From: Saprospiraceae bacterium
GTDB lineage: Bacteria; Bacteroidota; Bacteroidia; Chitinophagales; Saprospiraceae
Length of the DNA stretch: 64,000 bases
Direction of reading: 5' to 3'
Assembly (NCBI GenBank): GCA_016716185.1
Contig: JADJWV010000002.1
Location: 596,501 to 660,500 of the forward strand
Shown here: piece by piece, positions 8,287-17,814 of the stretch
Numbering within the stretch: the stretch's first letter is position 1
How the letters are laid out: each line of letters begins with the position of its first letter
Notes under the pieces: generated by a model
The model's database searches: none
Told to the model about the DNA's origin: nothing
Seen by the model: the letters and a program-made list of their open reading frames with translations, nothing else
Program-made: the position numbers and the translations under genes

Positions 8287-9414
8287 TCATTTTTTCAATT
8301 CCAGATCCAGATCCTGCACAATGATCCCGTTTCTTATTCTGGGTTCAAACCAGGTACTTTTTGGAGGCAATACCATGTGTTCATCGGCGACTTTCACAAA
8401 ATCTCTTTTGAGCACCGGATAAAAGACAAAACCCACGGCTTCTGGTTTTGTTATCAGGGATTTGCGAATGACTTTCACCGATTTGGTTCCTTCCGCATAG
8501 GAAATTCTGTCGCTCGACCGGACGTTTTCAATATTCAGAAAATCATGGAGGAATAATTCATTAAAAATGTCGATGTCAAATGCGATCCCATTTTTTTGTT
8601 TAAAATACTGGATCACATCTTTATTCCATCGGATGGAGTAGCATAATTCGGTGGTCATGCAAATGATCTCATGTTTTTGCTTGCTTTTACCTGGTTTCTT
8701 GAGAGGAGTGATCAAGGCATATTTGCTGAGAAATTTAATGATATCGTGAATATCAAAGAGATCAAGAGCTTTGATAATTCTGTTGTAGGGATAAATGCTC
8801 AATTCGGTAAAATCGAAAAGTGCACACATGATATGACTGAGGCTGTGTTTACCTAATTCCGGATTCTGAAGTAGAAATTTTCCAATCGATGCCATCCGGT
8901 GATGTCCATCAGCGATATAAGCTTTTTTTATTTTTGACTTAAATTCTTTTTGAAACTGGCTGATCTTATTTTTATCATCGACTTCAAAGAATTCATGAAT
9001 TTGCTCATCCTTTTCAAATTTTACTTTGAATTTTGGCTTGACACCAAGGAAACATTTTGCAATCAGGTCTTTGATTTTTTTATTTTCGTTATATGCAATA
9101 AGGACTGGTTTAATAATGGCTTGCCTTTCAAGCATCAATTTACTGATATTTTCTTCCTGTTGAGTTAGTGTATTCTCATGTTTTTTTATTAGCCCTTTCA
9201 GGTAATCGTGAATATCTACAGCCGCTATAATGCCATGATATAAATTGGAGCGCGTCTTGATTCGGTATACAAAAATAGATTTTTCTTTTCCTTCCATGTA
9301 AATTCCTTCTTTGTACATATCGGGATACAAGCTACGCGTCTGGTCTATGAAATTTTCTACATCTGAAATAGAAGGGAAGTCCGGGTGCAGATAATGAAAA
9401 GGCTTAATATTCAC
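8287..9414 (-). CDS. DUF1015 family protein
   Basis: A 375-residue DUF1015 protein. Its hallmark is AYIADGHHRMASI near the middle, preceded by KIKDLIAKCF and followed by YPYNRIIKAL. The C-terminal segment GFVFYPVLKRDFVKVAD and VLPPKSTWFEPR also fits the family. The function is unproven; in many Bacteroidota this gene sits beside serC and serA, which are absent here. I preferred GTG at 9414 because it yields MNIKPFHYLHP, the usual N-terminus, over TTG at 9447. It lies just downstream of the GbsR-type regulator on the same strand. Confidence 0.85.
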   Translation of the reverse strand: MNIKPFHYLHPDFPSISDVENFIDQTRSLYPDMYKEGIYMEGKEKSIFVYRIKTRSNLYHGIIAAVDIHDYLKGLIKKHENTLTQQEENISKLMLERQAIIKPVLIAYNENKKIKDLIAKCFLGVKPKFKVKFEKDEQIHEFFEVDDKNKISQFQKEFKSKIKKAYIADGHHRMASIGKFLLQNPELGKHSLSHIMCALFDFTELSIYPYNRIIKALDLFDIHDIIKFLSKYALITPLKKPGKSKQKHEIICMTTELCYSIRWNKDVIQYFKQKNGIAFDIDIFNELFLHDFLNIENVRSSDRISYAEGTKSVKVIRKSLITKPEAVGFVFYPVLKRDFVKVADEHMVLPPKSTWFEPRIRNGIIVQDLDLELKK

Positions 9415-9458
9415 GTAAGTCCACTTTATTGCGGCAAAGTTCGGCAATTCAAGGGAAA

Positions 9459-9956
9459 TCAGAGCATTTTCATCAGAGTATTATAAAACCAATGAGAGTC
9501 GGTTCTGGTCAGCAATTCCAGGGCGTGGTCTGCCTTGTGTGTAAAGTCTTTGAGTTCCAAAAGCATTTTTCTGAATTCCTTGCTTTTCTCACATTTTTCA
9601 GTGCAGGAAACAATTTCATCCAGTTCATCGAGAATCGGGTCCAATTCTCTTTTTTTGCGGTTGATCAGGATTTGTTTGAAAATCTGGTGTAAATTTTTTT
9701 CAGCTATATAATGTTCGCATCGACAACCTTCTTTGCAATCTTTATAGATCAAACCCCAATCCAAAAGAGTTTTGAGATTCATATGAGCATTTCCTTTTGA
9801 AATCTGCAGTTCCGTATGCACCTGTTCAACACTCATGGGTTCAACTGCAATTAATAGGAGGGCATGAATCTGGGCCATGGTTTTGTTAATACCCCATTGC
9901 GGACCCAACCGGCCCCAGGTCTCGAGAAACTTTTGTTTGCATGATGCGTATTCCAA
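9459..9956 (-). CDS. GbsR/MarR-type winged-helix transcriptional regulator
   Basis: A 165-residue regulator. The N-terminal region FLETWGRLGPQWGINKTMAQIHALLLI and the helix-turn-helix ISKGNAHMNLKTLLDWGL match the GbsR branch of MarR-like proteins. A Cys cluster (CKEGCRCEH) follows the wing at residues ~74-82, and a second pair (CTEKC) lies near 118, so metal or redox sensing is possible but unproven. The start is TTG at 9956: an in-frame stop lies just upstream and the next Met is too far in. It sits between gcvT (63 bases upstream) and the DUF1015 gene. Confidence 0.85.
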   Translation of the reverse strand: MEYASCKQKFLETWGRLGPQWGINKTMAQIHALLLIAVEPMSVEQVHTELQISKGNAHMNLKTLLDWGLIYKDCKEGCRCEHYIAEKNLHQIFKQILINRKKRELDPILDELDEIVSCTEKCEKSKEFRKMLLELKDFTHKADHALELLTRTDSHWFYNTLMKML

Positions 9957-10019
9957 CGGGGATCCTTTACCCTACTAAGCAATGAAAGCAAAAAAAGTTT
10001 AAAGAAAGCGATATTAAAT

Positions 10020-11129
10020 TTAAACTGGTTTGTAAAAAGGAAGCGTTGTAACTTTAGCAGGAAGAGTTTTTTGACCCACAGCAATGAGTATTGTACACCC
10101 TTCCGTACTATATTCCAGCGGCACATAAGCTAATCCTATGGGTACATTTAAAGAAGGTGATGAAGTTCCTGACGTCACAACACCGATTTCCTGGCCTTGC
10201 TCATTTAATACCGGGTATCCATGTCTGGGAATTCTGCGATCTTCGACAATAAAACCAACAAGTTTCTTTTTCAGACCATTTTGTTTTTGGGCTTTTAACC
10301 AATCTGAGCCATTGAAATCTCCTTTGTTGAGTTTGGTAATCCATCCCAATCCGGCTTCCAGAGGAGAAGTATAATCGTCGATATCATTTCCATACAGACA
10401 GAATCCCATTTCAAGCCTCAGGGTGTCTCTTGCACCTAATCCGGCAGGTAATAAACCGAAATCTTTGCCTGCTTCCATGATGCCGTCCCAAAGATCGGAA
10501 ATGTGATTATTCTCCGCGTAGAGTTCAAATCCTCCGGCTCCGGTGTAACCTGTAGCGGAAATGAGAACATTATCTTTTCCGGCGACTGTTCCTTTTGCAA
10601 AATGATAATAAGGGATGTCTCCCAAACGAACATTTGTTAGTTTTTGTAAAATATCGATAGCATTTGGGCCTTGAAGTGCAATCAAACCGGTTTCATCAGA
10701 GATGTTGATCAATCGCGTATCAAATGTATTTGCACTGGAAATCCAGTTCCAGTCTTTTTCGATATTGGATGCATTTACAACCAGCAGGTAGGCTTGTTCT
10801 CCGAGGTCACACATGTCTTCTGGCAATCTGTATACCAACAAATCATCGACGATACCTCCGTTCAGATTGGGCAAACATGAATATTGGGCCTGACCTATTT
10901 TTAGTTTGGAAACATCATTAGACGTTACTTTCTGTACAAGATCAAAGGCCTGCTTACCTTTTACAATAAATTCGCCCATATGACTCACATCGAAGATACC
11001 TGCCCGGTTTCGCACAGCATCGTGTTCTTCTTTGATTCCGGTATATGAAATGGGCATGTTGTAGCCTGCGAACTCAGCCATTTTTGCCGATAATGCCATA
11101 TGTTTTCCAGTCAATGGTGTTTGTTTCAT
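10020..11129 (-). CDS. gcvT: Glycine cleavage system aminomethyltransferase (T protein)
   Basis: A 369-residue T protein, normal length. It moves the methylene group from the aminomethyl-lipoyl H protein to tetrahydrofolate and releases ammonia. Diagnostic segments are AGIFDVSHMGEF near residue 45, LVVNASNIEKDWNW, GLIALQGPNA, SATGYTGAGGFELY, LGARDTLRLEMGFCLYGND and GVVTSGTSSPSLN. The genes for the H, P and L proteins are not adjacent, although an lpd-type gene lies at the end of the window. It follows the HEAT-cyclophilin gene by only 16 bases, so it is likely co-transcribed with it. Confidence 0.96.
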   Translation of the reverse strand: MKQTPLTGKHMALSAKMAEFAGYNMPISYTGIKEEHDAVRNRAGIFDVSHMGEFIVKGKQAFDLVQKVTSNDVSKLKIGQAQYSCLPNLNGGIVDDLLVYRLPEDMCDLGEQAYLLVVNASNIEKDWNWISSANTFDTRLINISDETGLIALQGPNAIDILQKLTNVRLGDIPYYHFAKGTVAGKDNVLISATGYTGAGGFELYAENNHISDLWDGIMEAGKDFGLLPAGLGARDTLRLEMGFCLYGNDIDDYTSPLEAGLGWITKLNKGDFNGSDWLKAQKQNGLKKKLVGFIVEDRRIPRHGYPVLNEQGQEIGVVTSGTSSPSLNVPIGLAYVPLEYSTEGCTILIAVGQKTLPAKVTTLPFYKPV

Positions 11130-11145
11130 TTTATTGGATTCTTTT

Positions 11146-13185
11146 TTATTTGATTTCTACATTTTGAATGACATCGCCCTGATGTATACTGAGCAACACA
11201 TCATGACCGCTTTTCAATTTTCCTAATATAGTATATTTCCCATCCAGATGGGGAGTTGGTGAATGGGTTATAAAAAATTGAGTTCCTTCGGTATCGGGAC
11301 CTGCACTGGCCATACCCAACATTCCGGAATTCTGATAATGAAGCAGACTGATCTCTGTTCGAATAGAATAATCCAATGCTCCGTAACCATCGCCTCTGGG
11401 GCAACCTGCCTGAACTACAAAATTTGGAACAACGCGATGAAAGACCTTATCCTTATAAAAACCATCTTCAGCAAGTCTGATAAAATTTAAAACAGAGCCG
11501 GGAGCAAGAGTAGGGTAAAGTTCTAAGTGCAAGTCGCCTCTGGAAGTGATGATTTTTGCTTCCACAGTATCCCGGTAATTCATCAGTGCGTTCCACTCGA
11601 TTGGGTGATTGAATGCGGGCACCAGTGGAATAAATTGACTTTGATTCCTTTTGGCGATGGTTTCGCTCAAAGCATTATACGTTTCAATATCTCTGGGTAG
11701 CTTAAGGTTTTGCCTTGCCAATACCAGCATGGAATCTGCATTGAAATATTTCCTGGGAATATTATTTGGCTTTTTGAAGATGGAAGCGATTACATAAAGC
11801 GTTCCGGCATCCGCTTTCATACATTGTTTATTAAAGTAATCGCCTAATGATGCATAAATTGGGTTGGAAGAGCCTTTAAAAATAAATGGAAAATCTGGTT
11901 TGTTTAATATGATTTCGATGATTTCAACCACGGTAACTTCCACAAATGGATGTTGTTTGGAATGGCTGTACTGTAGAATATTTGGTAATTCTTTGGTGAT
12001 TCTGGACAAGGCTTTCAGGTAGGCTGCTTTTTCGTAGGGATTTTTTGATTGAGAAATCTGGCTTTTAATTTTATAGATCAGTTCATTTTTAGTGATGACC
12101 ATAAAATGTGGAATGTGTTTCAGCGCGGCCTGAAAGACAATCGCCCTGACCTGCCAGGGCATTGTTTTTTGATCGGATATTTTTTTTAGCTCTTCAAAAA
12201 TTTCAGTGCTTCCTTTTTCAACAAGATATTGGGCTGACACTGAAGCGACTGAAACGGAGGGATTTTGAACTGCTTTCAATGCAAAAAACTGAGCCTGAAG
12301 ACTGGAATGATTGTGCAGTCCCTTCAATAAGTTTACCTGTATCCTGTTATCGAGTCCCCGTGAATATAATTCTTCAATCGAATTCAGAGCTGTATTGCCG
12401 GGAATTTTTGTCAAAGCAGAAACCAGACACATTCTGATTTCAGGATCTTTCTCTTCGTTGCAAGCCCTGCGGAGAACTTCCAGATGGTCGTCGATTTGAT
12501 CAAATTGAAATCTCTGGAGGCAGTGAGCGGCTATTAAGCGGGACTTAGGATCAAAAGCATCATTGGTCGCAACTTTGATAAATTTTTCAAGAGATTCATT
12601 ACATATTTTTCCACGAAGACCGAATCTGTAAAGAGCAAGCATTTGACCATAAACATGAAGCGTATCATCGGGTGAATAAGTAGAAATGTTACAGATAAAA
12701 TTTAAAGTTGAGTCTGAACCGCATTTTCCCAGCGCTTCAAGGATCAGGGCATTAGTCAAATTAAACGGCCCGCTGGAATCGACCGGTATAAAAGCCTGTA
12801 TAAGTGATTTTTCAGCAGATACATGGCCAATCTGACCCAATGAATATGCGGTGGCCTGTCTAACCGATTCTACCTGGTCATCCAGCAACCATGACAATTT
12901 CTCAACAGAAGTACTGTCTTTATAGGATGCAAAGGCAAGACTGGCCAGATAACGATAGGAAGCTTTCGGATGATTCAGGAAGATTTGAAGTGAATCGCTG
13001 TTTCTTCTATCGCGGAGGTCCAAGATTTGTCTGACGACGGGATCTTGTATGGTATAGTTAATTAGCGTCAGGTCTTCTTCAACAGGTGGAAAGCAAGAAG
13101 AGATCGAAGAAAACAATGCAAAACAAATTGTTAAAAATTTGAAGCCGGACCATTGAAATCTGAACTGTATCTGGTTTGAATTCAT
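11146..13185 (-). CDS. HEAT-repeat lipoprotein with C-terminal cyclophilin domain
   Basis: A 679-residue two-part protein. The N-terminus is a lipoprotein signal with the lipobox SISSC, so it should be membrane-anchored outside the cytoplasm. Residues ~45-520 hold repeated helical units of HEAT type (YRYLASLAFASYKD, VRQATAYSLGQIGH, RLIAAHCLQRF). The last ~130 residues are a cyclophilin-type peptidyl-prolyl isomerase: HLELYPTLAPGSVLNFIRLA, FHRVVPNFVVQAGCPRGDG, GMASAGPDTEGTQFFIT and LDGKYTILGKL. It probably helps fold envelope proteins, with the HEAT region as client or partner platform (inference). It overlaps the upstream small membrane gene by one base (TGATG). Confidence 0.9.
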   Translation of the reverse strand: MNSNQIQFRFQWSGFKFLTICFALFSSISSCFPPVEEDLTLINYTIQDPVVRQILDLRDRRNSDSLQIFLNHPKASYRYLASLAFASYKDSTSVEKLSWLLDDQVESVRQATAYSLGQIGHVSAEKSLIQAFIPVDSSGPFNLTNALILEALGKCGSDSTLNFICNISTYSPDDTLHVYGQMLALYRFGLRGKICNESLEKFIKVATNDAFDPKSRLIAAHCLQRFQFDQIDDHLEVLRRACNEEKDPEIRMCLVSALTKIPGNTALNSIEELYSRGLDNRIQVNLLKGLHNHSSLQAQFFALKAVQNPSVSVASVSAQYLVEKGSTEIFEELKKISDQKTMPWQVRAIVFQAALKHIPHFMVITKNELIYKIKSQISQSKNPYEKAAYLKALSRITKELPNILQYSHSKQHPFVEVTVVEIIEIILNKPDFPFIFKGSSNPIYASLGDYFNKQCMKADAGTLYVIASIFKKPNNIPRKYFNADSMLVLARQNLKLPRDIETYNALSETIAKRNQSQFIPLVPAFNHPIEWNALMNYRDTVEAKIITSRGDLHLELYPTLAPGSVLNFIRLAEDGFYKDKVFHRVVPNFVVQAGCPRGDGYGALDYSIRTEISLLHYQNSGMLGMASAGPDTEGTQFFITHSPTPHLDGKYTILGKLKSGHDVLLSIHQGDVIQNVEIK

Positions 13186-13526
13186 CAGGCCCTAATGTTT
13201 TTATAGACAAAATAACCGGTAATCAGGCATGAGCTTATTTCAATGCCGATTCGTGTCATACCCCAAATATCGGATTGTTCAATATTTCTCAAAAGAGGCC
13301 AGAAAAATGCGATAGCCAATAGAATTGCAAATATCATGGCTGGTTTTGTGAAGTAGTTCAAACCGTTTTTAAGCAATATGGATAGCAAAATAAAAGTGAA
13401 TCCTGAAATTACTGGTGTCAATCCTGTATGCATTACATAATTATTGGCTATAAAACCAGCGATACCAACAACAAGAAGGACGATGCCATTCGCGAAAAAA
13501 ATATGTTGGTTTGCAAGACGACTCAT
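13185..13526 (-). CDS. Small four-helix membrane protein
   Basis: A 113-residue protein I do not recognise. It has four hydrophobic segments, near residues 10-28, 35-52, 60-78 and 92-109. The stop overlaps the start of the HEAT-cyclophilin gene (TGATG), so the two are translationally coupled and probably work in the same envelope process. A strong promoter match lies 39-71 bases upstream. Confidence 0.75.
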   Translation of the reverse strand: MSRLANQHIFFANGIVLLVVGIAGFIANNYVMHTGLTPVISGFTFILLSILLKNGLNYFTKPAMIFAILLAIAFFWPLLRNIEQSDIWGMTRIGIEISSCLITGYFVYKNIRA

Positions 13527-13565
13527 AGGAATAATTCAGAAGAAATTAATTTTTTAAATAAGTTA

Positions 13566-13597
13566 CAAACTTAACTGAAAACATGCAGCTTGCCAAA
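13566..13597 (-). promoter_or_regulatory. Promoter for the membrane protein-HEAT cyclophilin-gcvT series
   Basis: On the minus strand, TTTG (13597-13594), a 20-base spacer and TAAGTTTG (13573-13566) match the Bacteroidota consensus exactly. The ATG of the small membrane protein is 39 bases downstream. It lies in the 128-base gap after the PBP1A gene, so it starts a new transcription unit. Confidence 0.7.
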
Positions 13598-13654
13598 GGC
13601 CAATTTTCAAAATAAGCATCATGAAGTAAAAATATTGACAGGACTTTGGACAAC

Positions 13655-16279
13655 TTATTCATCTTCATAAATTTCATCTTTTCTTCCGGGGTTACTGCCT
13701 GGAATATTGGTATCTGAGCCGTGGTGGCTTTGCATGAATTTTTTAAATGCGTCGCAGTCTAGTTCGACACCCAGTTCCCCACCCGGATGTTTAAATTGAA
13801 CATTCGTATTGAAACCAGAATCCGGATTGGCCTCCAGACTTGAAATGAAACTCACAAAATACGGTTTAGCCATTACAGAACCCTGACCCATGGTCAGACT
13901 CAGAAAACGGATCCAGGGATCTTCTCCCCCTACCCAGGTTCCAACCACCAAATCAGGAGTAATGCCCATATACCAACCATCCACATAATCATTGGTCGTA
14001 CCGGTTTTTCCTCCATTGGGGGTTTTTAAACTGTAGGTTCCACCCGATTTGCGCAGCAGGTCAAGCATGACATAGTTGTAATTGGGAGGGATCGCTACAT
14101 TATGAACGGGTGTATGTTTATATATGATTTTGCCATTTTTGTCTTCAATTTTTGAAACAAAAAAAGGTTTGGTATATATTCCATCATTAGCGAAAGTGGT
14201 ATACGCGCCCGTCATTTCCATGACTGAAAGATCCGGAGAACCGAGTACAATTGAAGGAAATTTAGGAATGAGGTAACCTCCATCCTTTCTTTTAAGAGAT
14301 GAATCGATACCCATATTATGTAAAAGTCCTCGGATGGGCTCAACGCTGCCTAACAACGTTACCAATTTAACTGTAATCGAATTTTTTGAAAGCGCTAACG
14401 CTCTGTAGAGGTTCATGCTTTCTCCGCTAAAATCTTCTGCTGCATTACCGGGTGACCAGGGTTCAGGCAGATTGAAATTGGGATCATTGGCAGGAATGGT
14501 GTATTGAATGTCCTGAAATTCATTGCAGGGGGATATGCCCTGAAGTGCAATGGCAGTTGTATACACAAATGGCTTAAACGTTGAACCTACCTGGCGTCTG
14601 GCATTGACGTGATCAAACTTAAAATACTTAAAATGAGTTCCACCGATCCAGGCTTTTATTTCACCGGTGTGCGGATCAGCGGCGATTGAACCTATTTGTA
14701 AATGTTTTCTATGATATTTGATGGAGTCCAGAGGACTCATAAGTGTATCTTTTTCACCCGTCGTTTCATAATTGTAAATTGTCATTTTAATTGGGGTGGT
14801 CATGGCTGCTTTGACTTCCTTTTCGAATGCTGGCCATCGTTTGCTGAATTCTGGCCATAGAGAGGAATTTTTTATTTTAATACTGTAATCGTATTGGGTC
14901 TGATTGATTACTTTTTTGCGCAATTCAGATTTTAAAAATCCTTTTTGTTTATCGTCGTTGTAAATTCTTTGAATGGTATTGTCGTTGATATCAATACTTC
15001 CAATTTCAGATTCCAGTTGAGAAACCAAACCTTCGTAGTATTTGTTCCAAATAATTTGAAATCGTTCCGTTTCCCGTATGGACTGATTCAAGGATTCCTT
15101 TCTGATTTTTAAAATTGGAGCATCGGCATCATAGGTCCAGGGATCTTGTTTTGTCCAGACATTAAAGTAGGCTTTTTGTATTTTTTTCATATGCTCTTTG
15201 GCAGCATTTTCAGCAGCTTGCTGAAAGACCGGATTGATGGTTGTATAAATTTTCAAACCGTCCTGAAAAGGATTGTACTGACTGCCATCGGGCTTGCGGA
15301 AACGTTCGTCTTCAAATAATGATTTTAACCATTTGGCCAGTTCGGCTCGAAAATAAAGTGCCATTCCTTCCAAATGGGAATCACGCTTAAACAGCGTAAT
15401 ATCAAAGGTTTTGGTGGATAAATTTTTGTAAGTCTTTTTGTCGATGTAAGATTCTTCGTACATTAATTCCAATACGGTATTTCTCCTGCCCATAGCAAGT
15501 TTTGGAAATCTTTTAGGGTTGTATCGGGTTGGATTTTTCAACATACCGATAAGCATGGCTGCTTCATCGATTTCAAGTGCCTTCTGATTTTTTCCGAAAT
15601 AAGTTTGAGCTGCAGTTTGGACCCCATTGGCACCATACAGGAAATCAAATTTGTTGAGATACAGGGCAATGATTTCCTCTTTCGTATAACGTTTTTCCAA
15701 TTTTAAGGCTACCAGCCATTCTTTAAATTTGGTGCGGATTAATAAAAATTTCCTGATAAAAGCATTCCGTCCTTCAAGTGATGGGCGCTCAAACAAAAGT
15801 TTGGCAAGTTGTTGGGTTATCGTGCTTCCTCCGCCTGCTTCCGATTGATTGAGGAGAATGGTTCTGACGGCTACGCGGGACAAGGCCCAAAAGTCAATTC
15901 CCGAATGGTTGTAGTACCTGCTGTCTTCAGTGGCCAGTAATGCATGTACCAAATGCTCATTTAAACTATCATAAGGTAAAAATTCTCTATTCTCTGTAAA
16001 AAATTTACCAAGGATGCTTTTATCACTTGCATAAATAATGGAAGCCTGATTGTAATTTGGATTCTCCAGATCTTCAAACGTCGGTAAATTGTCAAACGAC
16101 ACCAGGATAAGACACAAATAAAATAAGGCCAACAAGCCAAAAAACATTTTCCAGGTGAAATGGATAAATTTTCGAAACCAGGGTTTATCTGAATTCTCCT
16201 GGCCGGAAAAAATATCAGTGAAGGAAAATTCAGTTCTGAGTTTTTGGATAATTTTTATTATTTTATCTCTCCACCTCAT
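13655..16279 (-). CDS. Class A penicillin-binding protein (PBP1A-type)
   Basis: An 874-residue bifunctional peptidoglycan synthase. A cytoplasmic stretch and one membrane helix (residues ~42-62) are followed by the glycosyltransferase family 51 domain with ATEDSRYYNHSGIDFWALSR and EAGGGSTITQQLAKLL. The transpeptidase domain has the acylated serine in GSTFKPFVY, SKNSIT as the SxN motif and GGKTGTT as the KTG motif, so all catalytic elements are intact. About 100 residues before the SxxK box form a charged insertion. It starts one base after the aroB stop, as the last gene of the recQ-aroQ-aroB unit. Confidence 0.95.
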   Translation of the reverse strand: MRWRDKIIKIIQKLRTEFSFTDIFSGQENSDKPWFRKFIHFTWKMFFGLLALFYLCLILVSFDNLPTFEDLENPNYNQASIIYASDKSILGKFFTENREFLPYDSLNEHLVHALLATEDSRYYNHSGIDFWALSRVAVRTILLNQSEAGGGSTITQQLAKLLFERPSLEGRNAFIRKFLLIRTKFKEWLVALKLEKRYTKEEIIALYLNKFDFLYGANGVQTAAQTYFGKNQKALEIDEAAMLIGMLKNPTRYNPKRFPKLAMGRRNTVLELMYEESYIDKKTYKNLSTKTFDITLFKRDSHLEGMALYFRAELAKWLKSLFEDERFRKPDGSQYNPFQDGLKIYTTINPVFQQAAENAAKEHMKKIQKAYFNVWTKQDPWTYDADAPILKIRKESLNQSIRETERFQIIWNKYYEGLVSQLESEIGSIDINDNTIQRIYNDDKQKGFLKSELRKKVINQTQYDYSIKIKNSSLWPEFSKRWPAFEKEVKAAMTTPIKMTIYNYETTGEKDTLMSPLDSIKYHRKHLQIGSIAADPHTGEIKAWIGGTHFKYFKFDHVNARRQVGSTFKPFVYTTAIALQGISPCNEFQDIQYTIPANDPNFNLPEPWSPGNAAEDFSGESMNLYRALALSKNSITVKLVTLLGSVEPIRGLLHNMGIDSSLKRKDGGYLIPKFPSIVLGSPDLSVMEMTGAYTTFANDGIYTKPFFVSKIEDKNGKIIYKHTPVHNVAIPPNYNYVMLDLLRKSGGTYSLKTPNGGKTGTTNDYVDGWYMGITPDLVVGTWVGGEDPWIRFLSLTMGQGSVMAKPYFVSFISSLEANPDSGFNTNVQFKHPGGELGVELDCDAFKKFMQSHHGSDTNIPGSNPGRKDEIYEDE

Positions 16280-16280
16280 A

Positions 16281-17354
16281 TCAGGTTTTTACAGCAATAT
16301 TTAATTCATGAAAAGTATTCAGTCCATGTTGTATTTCTTCGCTATTCAAATTTACATTCCAAACCGGTTTTCCAGGTTGTTCGAGCAAACTAAATAAGAT
16401 ATTTTTTCCTATTCTTTTTTTATCGAATTGTACGTCCTCGAGGATTTTTGGAATCAGGCATTCGTCCCAGCTTTGTTTATTGACAAAAGGGAGAAGGAGG
16501 TTGGTGATTCTTTCCAGATACGTTGGTTTCCAGTGATATTTTTGTGCTGATATGATGGACTCCACGATCATTCCTATAGCGATGGCTTCTCCGTGCAAGA
16601 CGTCTCTTGCAGATTCAAGACTTGATTTTTCAATAGCGTGCCCAATGGTATGTCCAAAATTCAAGGCTTTGCGAATATTGTTTTCTAAAGGATCTTTTTC
16701 GACAATGTCCAGTTTGGTCCGGATAGACCTCTTTATCAGATGATTCATTTCTTCTTCTTCAACGGGCCAACTCCCATTTTCAATATCCTGCCAATAGGGC
16801 GGATCCTGAATTAAACTGTGTTTGATAATTTCTGCAAATCCATTTTTCATCTGGCGGTCATCCAGTGTTTTCAGGAAAATGGGATCCAGTAAAATGGCCT
16901 GAGGTAAATTAAACAAACCGATCATGTTTTTAGTCATGTGGAGGTTTACTGCAGTTTTGCCGCCAAAGGCAGCATCTACCATTGCCATTAATGATGTAGG
17001 AACGTAGACACAATCCAATCCCCTTTGGAAGGTGGCGGCACAAAAACCAACCAAATCGCAAAGCACGCCACCGCCGAGTGCAATGACCAGGCTATTTCGA
17101 TCCAGCTTATCGTGCATCCATTGGCTCCATAATTTTTCGCAGGTGTTCAAATCTTTGTTGAGTTCGCCGGACGGGAGCAAAGCAACACCTTCCGGTTGCT
17201 GTGAAATCGATTCGAGAAAGACTGGAAGGCAAGACTGATTTGTATGATCATCGACTACAATATGCAAAGAACTATAATTGCCGAATGCAATAAATTCATT
17301 CAACTGATCCCAAGGCCGGGATTGAAAGATCCTGGTAGATTTATTTTCTTTCAT
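16281..17354 (-). CDS. aroB: 3-dehydroquinate synthase
   Basis: A 357-residue enzyme of normal length. It converts DAHP to 3-dehydroquinate, the second shikimate step. NAD-binding and catalytic signatures are ALGGGVLCDLVGFCAATFQRG, PTSLMAMVDAAFGGKTAVN, then GFAEIIKHSL, NFGHTIGHAIE and LHGEAIAIGM, which carry the Glu and His metal ligands. Its start overlaps the end of aroQ by 14 bases, which implies translational coupling. The pair supplies two consecutive steps of the pathway. Confidence 0.96.
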   Translation of the reverse strand: MKENKSTRIFQSRPWDQLNEFIAFGNYSSLHIVVDDHTNQSCLPVFLESISQQPEGVALLPSGELNKDLNTCEKLWSQWMHDKLDRNSLVIALGGGVLCDLVGFCAATFQRGLDCVYVPTSLMAMVDAAFGGKTAVNLHMTKNMIGLFNLPQAILLDPIFLKTLDDRQMKNGFAEIIKHSLIQDPPYWQDIENGSWPVEEEEMNHLIKRSIRTKLDIVEKDPLENNIRKALNFGHTIGHAIEKSSLESARDVLHGEAIAIGMIVESIISAQKYHWKPTYLERITNLLLPFVNKQSWDECLIPKILEDVQFDKKRIGKNILFSLLEQPGKPVWNVNLNSEEIQHGLNTFHELNIAVKT

Positions 17355-17814
17355 GTTCCGGTTTAGAGAGAGATCCTGTTTGTGTGATTTTCAAATACTC
17401 GAGTAATCGCATGGCTGCCATTCTATAACATTGCATACCGCATCCACTGATGTGAAAGTAACATACATCCCTGATCAGTGATTTCTGACGAAAAGATTCT
17501 CTGCTTGAAAGTTCACTTAAATGCACTTCTGCAACCGGAAAATCCATTGCGGCAACAGCATCTCTTATGGCAATCGAGGTATGAGTATATCCGCCGGGAT
17601 TCAGAATAATGGCATCAGCGCTTTTTCTGTATGCATGTAATAAATCAATGAGTTCTGCTTCGCAGTTGGTTTGATGATCGGGGAATGATGCCTGAGAAAA
17701 TTCTTGTCTGAGTTGCGGGTAGAAGTTTTCGAAATTTTGAATTCCATAAATTTCTGTCTCCCTGACCCCTGTGAGGTTCAAGTTAGGTCCATTCAGGATT
17801 GGGATGGTCCACAT
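17341..17814 (-). CDS. aroQ: Type II 3-dehydroquinate dehydratase
   Basis: A 157-residue type II enzyme that dehydrates 3-dehydroquinate to 3-dehydroshikimate. Recognisable parts are the N-terminal LNGPNLNLTGVRETEIYG, carrying the catalytic Arg and Tyr of the flexible loop, LNPGGYTHTSIAIRDA, and VHLSELSSRESFR. The usual GxGxxGY segment near the C-terminus reads SGCGMQCYRMAA. The start overlaps the recQ stop by one base (TGATG). Confidence 0.94.
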   Translation of the reverse strand: MWTIPILNGPNLNLTGVRETEIYGIQNFENFYPQLRQEFSQASFPDHQTNCEAELIDLLHAYRKSADAIILNPGGYTHTSIAIRDAVAAMDFPVAEVHLSELSSRESFRQKSLIRDVCYFHISGCGMQCYRMAAMRLLEYLKITQTGSLSKPEHERK

